A DNA stretch of 64,000 nucleotides. It comes from RPQJ01 sp963732415. Its GTDB lineage: Bacteria; Pseudomonadota; Gammaproteobacteria; Steroidobacterales; Steroidobacteraceae. The DNA is taken from the NCBI GenBank assembly GCA_963732415.1, contig CAVSZK010000004.1, positions 186,001 through 250,000 of the forward strand, given 5' to 3'. A program made the translations under genes and the position numbers. The notes beneath the pieces were generated by a model. That model saw nothing but the letters and a program-made list of their open reading frames with translations, ran no database searches and had not been told where the DNA came from. Below, one piece after another: positions 34,766 through 43,566 of the stretch (position 1 is the stretch's first letter; the number at the start of each line of letters is the position of its first letter).

Positions 34766-35424
34766 GCGACTGGCGGCACCCGGTAACCCACGCCGCGTAC
34801 GTTCAATACGAAGTCCGCGCCGAGCTTGCGGCGCAGCGAGTGAATGTGCACCTCGACCACGTTGCTGCCGACTTCCTCGTTCCAGCCGTACAGGCGCTCC
34901 TCGATCTGCGCGCGCGAGAGGATCCGGCCGGGATGCTCCATCAGTGCCTGCAACAGCGAGAACTCGCGCGCGGACAACTGTACGTCGTTGCCGTCGCGGC
35001 GTACCTCGTGGGTGGCGGCGTCGAGTGTCACACCGAGGTGCTCCATCACCGGTGAGGCCCGCCCTTCGCGTCGGCGCAGCACCGCGCGGATCCGGGCAGC
35101 GAGTTCGGAGAGTTCGAAGGGCTTTACGACGTAGTCGTCGGCGCCGGCATCGAGCCCCTGGACCCGGTCGGTGATGGCGTCGCGCGCGGTCATGATCACG
35201 ACCGGCAGGGCCGACCCCCGTTGACGCAGGCCCTTGAGTACCTGCAGTCCTTCCTTGCGAGGCAGCCCCAGGTCGAGCAGGCAGAGATCGTAGGTTCCGA
35301 CACCGAGCGCGTGCTCGGCCGCGCCGCCGTCCTGAACCCAGTCCACGGCGAAACCCTGCTGGTTCAGCCCAGTGCGGACCGCCTGCCCGATCATGACGTC
35401 GTCTTCTGCCAACAGCAGCCGCAT
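34762..35424 (-). CDS. OmpR/QseB-family response regulator
   Basis: A 220-residue regulator. The receiver domain has the acidic pair EDD at residues 7-9, the phospho-acceptor Asp51 (LCLLDLGLP), Thr in VIMTARD and Lys in VVKPFE. The C-terminal winged-helix domain shows LSAREFSLLQALMEHPGRILSR and HIHSLRRKLGADFVLNVRGVGYR. It precedes and overlaps the kinase gene and is divergent from the metallopeptidase gene at 35582, with a 157-base intergenic region holding both promoters. I saw no clear direct-repeat binding site there. Confidence 0.94.
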   Translation of the reverse strand: MRLLLAEDDVMIGQAVRTGLNQQGFAVDWVQDGGAAEHALGVGTYDLCLLDLGLPRKEGLQVLKGLRQRGSALPVVIMTARDAITDRVQGLDAGADDYVVKPFELSELAARIRAVLRRREGRASPVMEHLGVTLDAATHEVRRDGNDVQLSAREFSLLQALMEHPGRILSRAQIEERLYGWNEEVGSNVVEVHIHSLRRKLGADFVLNVRGVGYRVPPVA

Positions 35425-35581
35425 GGCCGTGCGCCGCTCTCCGCAACCAGGGGACCGTCAGGATGAAGGACCCGCTCGCCGGGTTCAATGACAGGGGTGC
35501 ATTCGGTCGCCGCGGCGGCCCGGGAGTCATCGCCCCGGCTCCGCTCCGTGCCGCTGATGGCTGAGGTACGATTGGGGCAGC

Positions 35582-36634
35582 ATGGCCACGAAACGCAACC
35601 ACGGCGGCAGGCGAGCGCAGGCGCGTGGCTATCGCTGGGAGGACTACGACGACCAGGAACTCCTGGCGATGCGCTTCTGTGACCTGCGGCTGCGACTCCG
35701 CGCCAGCGAGGCGTGGCCGGCGATCGAGGCGTTGTACGCCTTGCTCGAGCGGCGTGGCCTGCGGTTCCGGCCGCACGTGTGGCTCGGCGAGGAGTGGTTC
35801 TCGCCCGATGGTGTGCCCGGTATCGCCGTGCCCTTTTACCTCGCGCATCCGCGACTGCAGCAGCTCGAGCGGCGCAGCATGGGCGAAGTCGAGGGAGGCA
35901 GCCGCAAATGGCTCACGCGCATCCTGCGTCATGAGGCAGGGCACGCCATCGACACGGCGTACGGCCTGCGGCGCCGTGCGGACTGGCGGCGGGTGTTCGG
36001 GCGCTCCTCGCAGCCGTACCCCGGCGACTACACGCCGCAACCGAGCAGCCGCAACCACGTGCTGCACCTCGGCCACTGGTACGCGCAGAGTCACCCAACC
36101 GAGGATTTCGCAGAGACATTCGCAGTCTGGCTGCAGCCGAAGGCGCGCTGGCGGCGCGAGTATGCGGAATGGCCGGCACTGCACAAGCTGGAGTACGTGG
36201 ATGGCCTGATGGCCGAGATCGCCGGGCGCCTGCCGGTCGTTCGCGATCGCAGCGTCGTCGAGCCACTTGCAGCCAGCGAACGAACCCTGGCGCAGCACTA
36301 CCGCCGCAAGGCGGCGTCATATCTTCGCTACGACAGGCGCTATGACCGCTGGCTGCGCCGGGCATTCGCCGACAGGGAGGCCCGGTCCAGGCCAGTGTCG
36401 GCCGCGCGCTTCATTCGTGAAATCGAGCCGCAGCTCAGGCGGCTGCTGGTGCGTCGTTCGCGGCTGCATCCGTACCTTGTCGATCATGCGATAGAGACCA
36501 CCGTCCGCCGCGTGCGCGAGCTCGACCTCGTGCTCAGGGCACCGCGACGCGAGAGCAAGCGCCGCGTCGTACGCCTGCACGAGCGCGTGGTACTCGACGT
36601 GCTGAAGCGCAACCGGGAGAACTACGCGTTATGA
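35582..36634 (+). CDS. Putative zinc metallopeptidase coupled to an ATP-grasp ligase
   Basis: A 350-residue, Arg-rich protein. HEAGH at residues 117-121 (in LTRILRHEAGHAIDTAYGL) and EDFAETFAVWL near 174-184 give the two histidines and the glutamate of a zinc peptidase site, as in the Peptidase_Mx group (PF15887) of putative zinc-binding peptidases. No signal peptide is seen, so it should be cytoplasmic. The stop overlaps the next start (ATGA), so it is translated together with the ATP-grasp ligase. The substrate is unknown. A peptide or cell-wall precursor is conceivable given the partner. Confidence 0.75.
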   Translation: MATKRNHGGRRAQARGYRWEDYDDQELLAMRFCDLRLRLRASEAWPAIEALYALLERRGLRFRPHVWLGEEWFSPDGVPGIAVPFYLAHPRLQQLERRSMGEVEGGSRKWLTRILRHEAGHAIDTAYGLRRRADWRRVFGRSSQPYPGDYTPQPSSRNHVLHLGHWYAQSHPTEDFAETFAVWLQPKARWRREYAEWPALHKLEYVDGLMAEIAGRLPVVRDRSVVEPLAASERTLAQHYRRKAASYLRYDRRYDRWLRRAFADREARSRPVSAARFIREIEPQLRRLLVRRSRLHPYLVDHAIETTVRRVRELDLVLRAPRRESKRRVVRLHERVVLDVLKRNRENYAL

Positions 36635-37665
36635 GGAGACGCCGCATCCTGCTGATGGTCCACGAGACGCTGGTGCCGCCAGATGATCTCGTGGGGCTCA
36701 CCGAGGCCGACATCGAGGAGTGTCGCACCGAGTACAACGTGATGTCGGTGCTGCAGAATCTCGGGCATCACGTACGCGTGGTCGGCGTCGGCGACCGTCT
36801 CACCGAACTTCGCGAGGCCATCCGCGACTGGCGCCCGCACGTCGCGTTCAACCTGCTCGAGGAGTTCTCGGGCATCGTTTCCTACGACCACTACGTGGTC
36901 GCCTACCTGGAGCTGATGCGCCAGCCCTATACCGGCTGCAACCCGCGCGGGATGATGATCTCGCGCGACAAGGTGCTCACCAAGCGCGTGCTGGCCTCGC
37001 ACCGCATCCCGACGCCGCGATTCGCGCTCTTCCCGCGGGGACGCCGCTTCCGCGAGCCGCGTCGCCTGCAGTTCCCGATGTTCGTAAAGTCGGCAACCGA
37101 AGATGCGTCGCTGGGCATCTCGCAGGCGTCGGTCGTGGACGACATGGATCGCCTGCGCGAGCGCGTCGAGTTCATACACGACCAGACGCGCAGCGGCGCG
37201 CTGGTCGAGGAATTCATCGACGGGCGCGAGATCTACGTCGGCGTGCTCGGCAATGAGCGGCTGACGGCGCTGCCCGTGTGGGAGATGAATTTCGGGACCT
37301 TGCCGCAGGTCCAGTCGGCCATCGCGACCCGCAAGGTCAAGTGGGACGGCGGCTATCAGCGCAAGCACGGAATTTCCACCGGTCCGGCGCAGGGCCTTTC
37401 GCCAGCGCAGGTCGACGCGATCGGCCGGCTCGCCAAGCGCATCTACCGCGCGCTGGACATGAGCGGCTTCGCCCGCATGGACCTGCGCATGAGGCCCGAC
37501 GGCAGCCTGTTCGTGCTGGAGGCCAATGCCAATCCCAACCTTACCTTCGGCGAGGACTTCGCCGAATCGGCCGAGGTGGCGGGCATCAGCTACGAGAGCC
37601 TGCTGACCCGCATCGTGAACCTGGGCCTTTCCTATCAGCCGGAATGGCGATTGTTCGAGAGTTGA
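36631..37665 (+). CDS. ATP-grasp ligase related to D-alanine-D-alanine ligase
   Basis: A 344-residue enzyme of the D-Ala-D-Ala ligase superfamily. Visible ATP-grasp elements are NLLEEFSG, PYTGCNPRGMMISRDKVLTKRVL, the P-loop-like region PMFVKSATEDASLGIS, LVEEFIDGREIYVGVLG and the metal-binding FVLEANANPNL. It lacks a classical Ddl C-terminus and is not next to mur or fts genes, so a different acceptor is likely. The ATG overlaps the metallopeptidase stop. Peptide-bond formation between an amino acid (or peptide) and another amine is the family chemistry; the substrate is not known. Confidence 0.85.
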   Translation: MRRRRILLMVHETLVPPDDLVGLTEADIEECRTEYNVMSVLQNLGHHVRVVGVGDRLTELREAIRDWRPHVAFNLLEEFSGIVSYDHYVVAYLELMRQPYTGCNPRGMMISRDKVLTKRVLASHRIPTPRFALFPRGRRFREPRRLQFPMFVKSATEDASLGISQASVVDDMDRLRERVEFIHDQTRSGALVEEFIDGREIYVGVLGNERLTALPVWEMNFGTLPQVQSAIATRKVKWDGGYQRKHGISTGPAQGLSPAQVDAIGRLAKRIYRALDMSGFARMDLRMRPDGSLFVLEANANPNLTFGEDFAESAEVAGISYESLLTRIVNLGLSYQPEWRLFES

Positions 37666-37690
37666 GCGAAGTGGTTTCGCAGGTACCATC

Positions 37691-38782
37691 ATGACCATGA
37701 AAAACGCCACGCTGCAGGTCAGTCGTTCCGCACATGCCGAGACGCGCCTGCGCGAGAGCGGCATGCCGGAACTCGCCGCGGGGCAGGTGCGCTTCCGTAT
37801 CGAGCGCTTTGCCGTGACCGCGAACACGGTCACCTACGCGACCACTGGCGACACGCTCGGATACTGGGACTTCTTCCCGACCGGCGAGGAAGGCTGGGGC
37901 TGCGTGCCGGCCATGGGCTGGGCCGAAGTGATCGAGTCGCGGCATGCGGAGGTTTCCACGGGCGGTCGGTACTATGGCTGGTACCCGATGTCGCGCTACG
38001 TGGACATGACGGTCACTCCGACCGCGGACGGACTGCGCGACGACGGGCCGCATCGTGCCGCTCACGCGCCGGTGTATCGCGCCTACACGATCACGGATCG
38101 TGATGTTTTCTACCAGGCTGGCGCGGACGCAGAGGATCGGCACGCCCTGCTGCGCGGGCTGTTCATTACCGGCTGGCTGGCCGAGGACTATTTCGAGGAT
38201 AACGACTGGTTCGGTGCGCGGCGGGTACTTGTGCTGTCGGCCTCGTCGAAGACCGCGATCGGATTCGCGCGTTGCGCCGATGCGCGTCCGCATATGGAGG
38301 TGATCGGTGTCACGTCTGCGCGTAACCACGCATTCACGCATGGTCTAGGCTGCTACGACGAGCTGGTCGAATATGGCGGCATCGCCGCGATCCCGGCCGG
38401 CACACCGCTGGTCTCTATCGACATGGCGGGCAGCGGGCCGGTGCTGGGCGCGGTGCATGCGCACTTCGGCGACCGGTTGAAGCATTCGATGGCCGTCGGC
38501 CGCAGTCATCATGATGCGCCATCGCGCAGCGCCTCGATGCCTGGGCCGAAGCCGGTCTTTTTCTTCGCGCCGACGCAGGTGAAGAAGCGAGTGCAGGAAT
38601 GGGGACTGCGCGGCTACCAGGAACGCACGGCCGCGGCGCTCGGCGACTTTGTCGGCTGGAGCCGTGAGTGGCTCCAGGTGAGGCATTCTCGTGGCCCCGA
38701 GGCGGCAGCGGTAACATGGCGCGAGGTTCATGCCGGGCGTGCCGAGCCGGGCACCGGCCACGTCGTGTCGCTCTGGGACTGA
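37691..38782 (+). CDS. DUF2855 family protein
   Basis: A 363-residue protein matching the DUF2855 pattern: VRFRIERFAVTANTVTYATTGDTLGYWDFFP near the start, then GRYYGWYPMSRYV, and VLVLSASSKTAIGFA, which looks like a degenerate Rossmann region. The family is distantly related to medium-chain dehydrogenases but lacks clear zinc ligands. It starts 26 bases after the ATP-grasp stop and may share that transcript. Biochemical role unknown. Confidence 0.82.
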   Translation: MTMKNATLQVSRSAHAETRLRESGMPELAAGQVRFRIERFAVTANTVTYATTGDTLGYWDFFPTGEEGWGCVPAMGWAEVIESRHAEVSTGGRYYGWYPMSRYVDMTVTPTADGLRDDGPHRAAHAPVYRAYTITDRDVFYQAGADAEDRHALLRGLFITGWLAEDYFEDNDWFGARRVLVLSASSKTAIGFARCADARPHMEVIGVTSARNHAFTHGLGCYDELVEYGGIAAIPAGTPLVSIDMAGSGPVLGAVHAHFGDRLKHSMAVGRSHHDAPSRSASMPGPKPVFFFAPTQVKKRVQEWGLRGYQERTAAALGDFVGWSREWLQVRHSRGPEAAAVTWREVHAGRAEPGTGHVVSLWD

Positions 38783-38855
38783 GGCTGCCACGGCATCGGA
38801 GCAGGTTTGCCATCAGGTCGTCGCCTGCCAAGCCGGGCCGGTCGAGGAGAATTGC

Positions 38856-40970
38856 GTGTACAGGAAGCTCTTGCTGGTCGCCTCGTCGCTGCTAACGTTT
38901 GCGTTGCCGTCGGTGGCCAAGGTGACCGGCGATCCCTATTCGTGGCTGGAGGAAATCGAGGGCGAGCGAGCGCTCGACTGGGCGCGCGCCGAAAATGCCC
39001 GCTCGCTTCCGATCCTCGAAAGTGACCCGCACTTCGCCGCGATGCGTGCCGAAGCGCTCGCGATCCTGACCTCGCCGGCGCGCATCCCGACCGGATCGAT
39101 CCACCATGGTGCCGTCTACAATTTCTGGCAGGACGAGACTCATGTACGCGGGCTGTGGCGACGCGCCAGTGTCGCGAGCTACCGCAAGGGATTGCAGGAG
39201 TGGGAGGTCCTGATCGACTTCGACAAGCTCGCGAAGGACGAGGGCGAGAACTGGGTGAGCGGCGGGTTCGAATGCCTGTCGCCGGAGTACCGGCACTGCA
39301 TGGTCCGGATGTCGCGTGGCGGGAGCGATGCGTCCACCTGGCGCGAGTTCGACACCTCGACCAGGCAGTTCGTCAAGGGCGGGTTCGTGATTCCCGAGGC
39401 GAAATCCGACGTCTCGTGGGTCGATGCCGACACTCTGGTCGTGGGGACCGACTGGGGCGCGGGCTCGCTTACAGAGTCGGGGTATCCGCGAGTCGTGAAG
39501 GCCTGGCGGCGTGGCACGGCACTCGACAAGGCGTCTGTGCTGTTCGAGGGCAGCATCAAGGACGTCGCCGTCCGTTCGCGCGTGGACCAGGATGGCGGCG
39601 CGCAGACTTTCGTGCTGCGGGGCCGTACCTTCTTCGAGACCGAATACTATTACGCGCCCGGTCTTTCCGCGCCGTCGAAACTTCCGTTGCCGTTGAACTC
39701 CGATCTCCAGGGAGTCCTCGACGGTCGCGCGATTTTCTTCCTGCGCCAGCCATGGCGTCATGGCGACAGTGACTATTCGCTGGGCTCGGTCGTCGCCTAT
39801 GACCTGAAGACCGGCGATGCTGAACTCGTCTTTGCGGCCAACGACGCTCAATCCGTCGAGTCCGTGGAAGTCGGCGAGACCGGCCTCGTGATCCAGTACC
39901 TCGAGAATGTTTCGGGCAAGGCCGCACGCGTTGAGCGCGGCGAGAAGGGCGAGTGGCGGGCGAGTGAAATCAAGCTGCCCGCGAACGGCGTGCTGAAGAT
40001 CGTCTCTGCGGGCGGCGGCACGGACGACGCGCTGCTGTCGTTCGAGAGCCTGGTGACGCCGCCCTCACTCTATTTCGTGACGGCGACGAACGAGGCAGAA
40101 AGGATATTCCAGGCACCCGCGGTCTACGATGCATCGGACGTCGTCGTCGAGCAGCGCTTTGCCACCTCGACCGACGGCACGAAGATCCCCTATTTCGTGA
40201 TGGGAAAAAAGGCCGTACTCGCCAAGGGAAACGCGCCGACCGTGCAGTACGCGTATGGCGGCTTTCTCAGCGCAACGCTCCCGGTGTACTACGAGGACCC
40301 GTCGCGGCCACAGCACGGCGCGCTCGCCGGGAAGCTCTGGGTATCGCGTGGCGGCGTGCTGGTGCTGGCGAACATCCGTGGCGGGTCCGAGTACGGGCCT
40401 CGCTGGCACCAGGCAGGCCTGCGCGAAAATCGCCAGAAGGTATTCGACGATTTCATTGCGGTCTCGGAGGACCTCATCCGTACTGGCGTGACATCGCCGG
40501 GGCGGCTCGGAGCCATCGGCCGTTCCAACGGCGGCCTGCTGATGGGAGCTGTCATGAACCAGCGACCGGACCTGTATGCAGCTGCCGTCATCGGGGTGCC
40601 GCTGCTCGACATGCAGCGCTACACCAAGCTCGGCGCCGGTGCGTCGTGGGTCGCGGAATACGGTGATCCGGACACTGATGACTGGTCGTACATGTCCAAG
40701 TGGTCCCCGTACCAGAACATGCGGGAGAACGTCGCCTATCCGCGCGTCTTCTACTACACCTCGACCCAGGACGATCGTGTCCACCCCGGCCATGCGCGCA
40801 AGGCGGCCGCGAAGATGAAGGCCATGGGCCGCGACTATTTCTACTACGAAAACATGGAAGGCGGCCACGGCGGCACGGCTAACCAGGACCAGCTCGCCTA
40901 TCGCATAGCACTCGAATACACGTATTTCGCCAGGATGCTGATGGGAGAAAGCCCGGCAGGCGTTCCGTGA
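38856..40970 (+). CDS. Secreted prolyl oligopeptidase family (S9A) serine peptidase
   Basis: A 704-residue S9 peptidase with an N-terminal signal peptide (LLLVASSLLTFALPSVA), a beta-propeller region and a C-terminal alpha/beta-hydrolase domain. The triad is Ser557 in GRSNGGLL, Asp639 or 640 in TQDDRVHPGH, and His671 in EGGHGG. NIRGGSEYGPRWHQAG before the nucleophile is also typical. The GTG at 38856 is chosen because GAGGAGA precedes it and it opens into the signal peptide; the upstream frame to 38730 overlaps the DUF2855 gene. It likely degrades short proline-containing peptides in the periplasm. Confidence 0.92.
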   Translation: MYRKLLLVASSLLTFALPSVAKVTGDPYSWLEEIEGERALDWARAENARSLPILESDPHFAAMRAEALAILTSPARIPTGSIHHGAVYNFWQDETHVRGLWRRASVASYRKGLQEWEVLIDFDKLAKDEGENWVSGGFECLSPEYRHCMVRMSRGGSDASTWREFDTSTRQFVKGGFVIPEAKSDVSWVDADTLVVGTDWGAGSLTESGYPRVVKAWRRGTALDKASVLFEGSIKDVAVRSRVDQDGGAQTFVLRGRTFFETEYYYAPGLSAPSKLPLPLNSDLQGVLDGRAIFFLRQPWRHGDSDYSLGSVVAYDLKTGDAELVFAANDAQSVESVEVGETGLVIQYLENVSGKAARVERGEKGEWRASEIKLPANGVLKIVSAGGGTDDALLSFESLVTPPSLYFVTATNEAERIFQAPAVYDASDVVVEQRFATSTDGTKIPYFVMGKKAVLAKGNAPTVQYAYGGFLSATLPVYYEDPSRPQHGALAGKLWVSRGGVLVLANIRGGSEYGPRWHQAGLRENRQKVFDDFIAVSEDLIRTGVTSPGRLGAIGRSNGGLLMGAVMNQRPDLYAAAVIGVPLLDMQRYTKLGAGASWVAEYGDPDTDDWSYMSKWSPYQNMRENVAYPRVFYYTSTQDDRVHPGHARKAAAKMKAMGRDYFYYENMEGGHGGTANQDQLAYRIALEYTYFARMLMGESPAGVP

Positions 40971-40993
40971 GGGCCAACAGTCGGTCGACAAGC

Positions 40994-41019
40994 GCAAGGC
41001 CGCGCCAGCCCGGCCTTGC
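40994..41019 (+). terminator. Hairpin after the S9 peptidase gene, possible terminator
   Basis: GCAAGGCCG and CGGCCTTGC form a perfect 9-bp stem with an 8-base loop, 24 bases after the peptidase stop. No T-run follows, so this is a weak or Rho-assisted terminator, or an mRNA-end stabiliser. Confidence 0.5.
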
Positions 41020-41075
41020 ACGGGTTCGGGTGATCCGGCGTATATTCCGTCCGCCGTCAACGTGGAGCGCGATCA

Positions 41076-43292
41076 TTGGAGCCCGAGTTCAAGTACCGCG
41101 CTTTCATCAGCTATAGCCACGCCAACGAAGATTGGGCCAAGTGGCTGCATCGCAGCCTCGAGACCTATCGGGTGCCCAAGCACCTCGTCGGCCGCGAGAC
41201 GGAGTTCGGTCCTGTTCCGGAGCGGCTCGCGCCGGTCTTTCGCGACCGTGACGAACTGGCGACGGCAACCAACCTCGGCGAGACGCTGACCCGCGCACTG
41301 GAGGATTCCGCATTTCAGGTCGTGATTTGCTCGACGGCGGCAGCAAGATCGCGCTGGGTGAACGAGGAGATCCTGGCATTCAAGCGGCTCGGCCGCGAGC
41401 ACAGGATCTTCTGCCTGATCGTTGACGGCGAGCCGGGCGCTTCCGCGGCTGAATCTACCGCCGAACAGGAATGTTTCCCGAACGCGCTGATCTACACGAT
41501 GGGCGCGGACGGCGAACTCACCGACGCCCGCAGTGAACCGATCGCCGCCGACGCCCGGCCGCAGAAGGACAGCAAGCAGGACGTCAGGTTGAAACTGGTC
41601 GCCGGCATGCTCGGCGTCGGCCTCGACGAGTTGAAGCAGCGCGAGGCCCACCGGCGCCATCGGCGCATGATGGCGCTGGCCACTGCGTCCGTCGCCGGCA
41701 TGGCGATCACCTCCGGACTGGCCGGTGCCGCGTGGCTCGCGCGCAATGAAGCGGAGCGCGAGCGTGTGCGCGCGGAATCCGAGGCGGAGACTGCACGGCA
41801 GACCACGGACTTCCTGGTCGGCCTGTTCGCCGTCTCCGATCCGAACGAGGCGCTCGGCAACTCCATCACCGCGCGCGAAATCCTCGACAAAGGCGCGCAG
41901 AAGATCAACCTGGAACTGCGCACGCAGCCGGCCATCCAGGCCACGCTGATGGAGACCATGGGGACCGTCTATACGAGCCTGGCGCTCTATCCGCGGGCGG
42001 AGTCGCTGCTGGAAAGCTCGTTGAAGAAGCGGCGTGAACTGTTTGGTGAAGACAGCATCGAAGTGGCGCAATCCGCCGAAAAGCTCGGCGGAGTCCTGAC
42101 GCTCACGGCCGACTACGCTCGCGCCGAACCGATGTACCGCGAGGCGCTAGCCCTGCGGCAGAAGCTGCTCGGGCCCGAGCACGTCGATATCGCGCGCAGC
42201 ATGTACCAGCTTGCCGACCTGCTCGAGCGCAAGGGTGAATTCGAGGAGGCCGAGCCCCTGTATCGCCGGGCGCTGGCAATGCAGCGCAAGCTGCTGGGAA
42301 ACAACACCGTCGAGGCGGCCAAGAGCCTCGAGGGCCTGGCGCTGAACCTGTATGACCAGGGCGACTACAGTGAGTCGCTGCCGGCAATGCGGCTCGCCGT
42401 GTCGCTGCAACGGCAGTTGCACGACACGCCGCACACGGACCTTGCCGAGGCATTGAACAACCTGGGCTTCATATTGCAGGCTGCCGGCGAGTACCAGGAA
42501 GCCGAGACGCTCTACCGGGAGGCGCTGCAGATGAAGCGCTTCCTGCTTGGAGAAGTACACACAGAGGTCGCGTTGAGCCTGAACAACATCGCGAGCGTGC
42601 TGTCCGACCAGAAGAAATTCAGGGAATCCGAGGCGATGTACCGCGAAGCAATCGCGATGCAGCACAAGCTGCTCGGCGACGACCACCCGGACATCGCACT
42701 TGCGTTGAACAACCTGGCGTTCGTGCTGCACGACGAGGGCAATACGGCCGGCGCACTGGAAATGATGCGCGAGTCGCTCGAGATGTACCGGCGCACCGTG
42801 GGGACCGGGCATCCGTCGGTCGCGCGAAGCATGAGCAACCTTGCCATGTGGCAGATGGAGGGCGGCGACTACCTGTCGGCAGAACCGCTGCTGCGGGAGG
42901 CGGTGCAGATGCGCCGCAAGCTGCTGGGCAACGAGCACACGGACGTCGCGGCCAGCCTGACCCTGCTGGCGACGCTGCTGGTCGACACCGGGCGATTCGA
43001 GGAGGCGAGGGCAGCGGCGGCCGAAGCGAGGGCGATCTGCCTGCCGGCGCTGGGTGCGACCCACCGGCGCACTGCGGCTGCCAGCAGCGTCGAAGGCGCG
43101 GCGCTGGCCGGGCTCGGACACACGGCGGACGCCGAGGCGCTGCTGCTGGAGGGACTTGCGGCGCTGCGTGCCGACGCGGGGGCCTTGCCTTTCCAGGTCG
43201 ACAACGCCGCCCGCTGGACGGCCGAATACTACCGGAAGCAGGGGAGCCTGCAGGAAGCCGCAAAGTACCAGGCCATGCTGCGGGGCGGATAA
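41076..43292 (+). CDS. TIR domain, transmembrane segment and tetratricopeptide repeats
   Basis: A 738-residue protein. Residues 5-140 are a TIR domain (YRAFISYSHANEDWAKWL) in which SRWVNEEI places Glu98 at the WxxxE position used as catalytic residue in NAD-cleaving TIR proteins. A single membrane helix lies at about 198-221. From about 255 to the end are nine or so TPR units of 42-residue period (for example EPMYREALALRQKLLGPEH), of the kinesin-light-chain type. The start is a TTG with GGAG 8 bases upstream. Such proteins may be signalling or defence proteins. No other defence gene is adjacent. Confidence 0.87.
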   Translation: MEPEFKYRAFISYSHANEDWAKWLHRSLETYRVPKHLVGRETEFGPVPERLAPVFRDRDELATATNLGETLTRALEDSAFQVVICSTAAARSRWVNEEILAFKRLGREHRIFCLIVDGEPGASAAESTAEQECFPNALIYTMGADGELTDARSEPIAADARPQKDSKQDVRLKLVAGMLGVGLDELKQREAHRRHRRMMALATASVAGMAITSGLAGAAWLARNEAERERVRAESEAETARQTTDFLVGLFAVSDPNEALGNSITAREILDKGAQKINLELRTQPAIQATLMETMGTVYTSLALYPRAESLLESSLKKRRELFGEDSIEVAQSAEKLGGVLTLTADYARAEPMYREALALRQKLLGPEHVDIARSMYQLADLLERKGEFEEAEPLYRRALAMQRKLLGNNTVEAAKSLEGLALNLYDQGDYSESLPAMRLAVSLQRQLHDTPHTDLAEALNNLGFILQAAGEYQEAETLYREALQMKRFLLGEVHTEVALSLNNIASVLSDQKKFRESEAMYREAIAMQHKLLGDDHPDIALALNNLAFVLHDEGNTAGALEMMRESLEMYRRTVGTGHPSVARSMSNLAMWQMEGGDYLSAEPLLREAVQMRRKLLGNEHTDVAASLTLLATLLVDTGRFEEARAAAAEARAICLPALGATHRRTAAASSVEGAALAGLGHTADAEALLLEGLAALRADAGALPFQVDNAARWTAEYYRKQGSLQEAAKYQAMLRGG

Positions 43293-43566
43293 TGCGCCAT
43301 GGCCGGTCGCCTTGACCCGGACCCTGGCCTGCGACCGGCGCCGGGCGAATTAATTTCAATTGATATTACATAATCCTTGGTTCGGCACGCGTACTGGAAG
43401 GCTTGCTCGTGATAGTCTGCGGGACGTTTCCAGCCTGTGTCGGTCGAAGCGTGAGTCTGTGACGCAGGTCACGCCGTTCCAGCGGCGGTCTACTGCAACA
43501 AGAACTGCAACAAGAATAGTCCGCCGCAAGTGACCGATCGCTTGCGTGCCTCAGAGGGGAACCAGA

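Noticed and set aside
34766..36298. An upstream extension of the sensor kinase frame to 953 codons
   Set aside because: It would overlap the response regulator and the metallopeptidase. The ATG at 34765 overlaps the regulator stop and gives a normal kinase with its membrane segment at the start.
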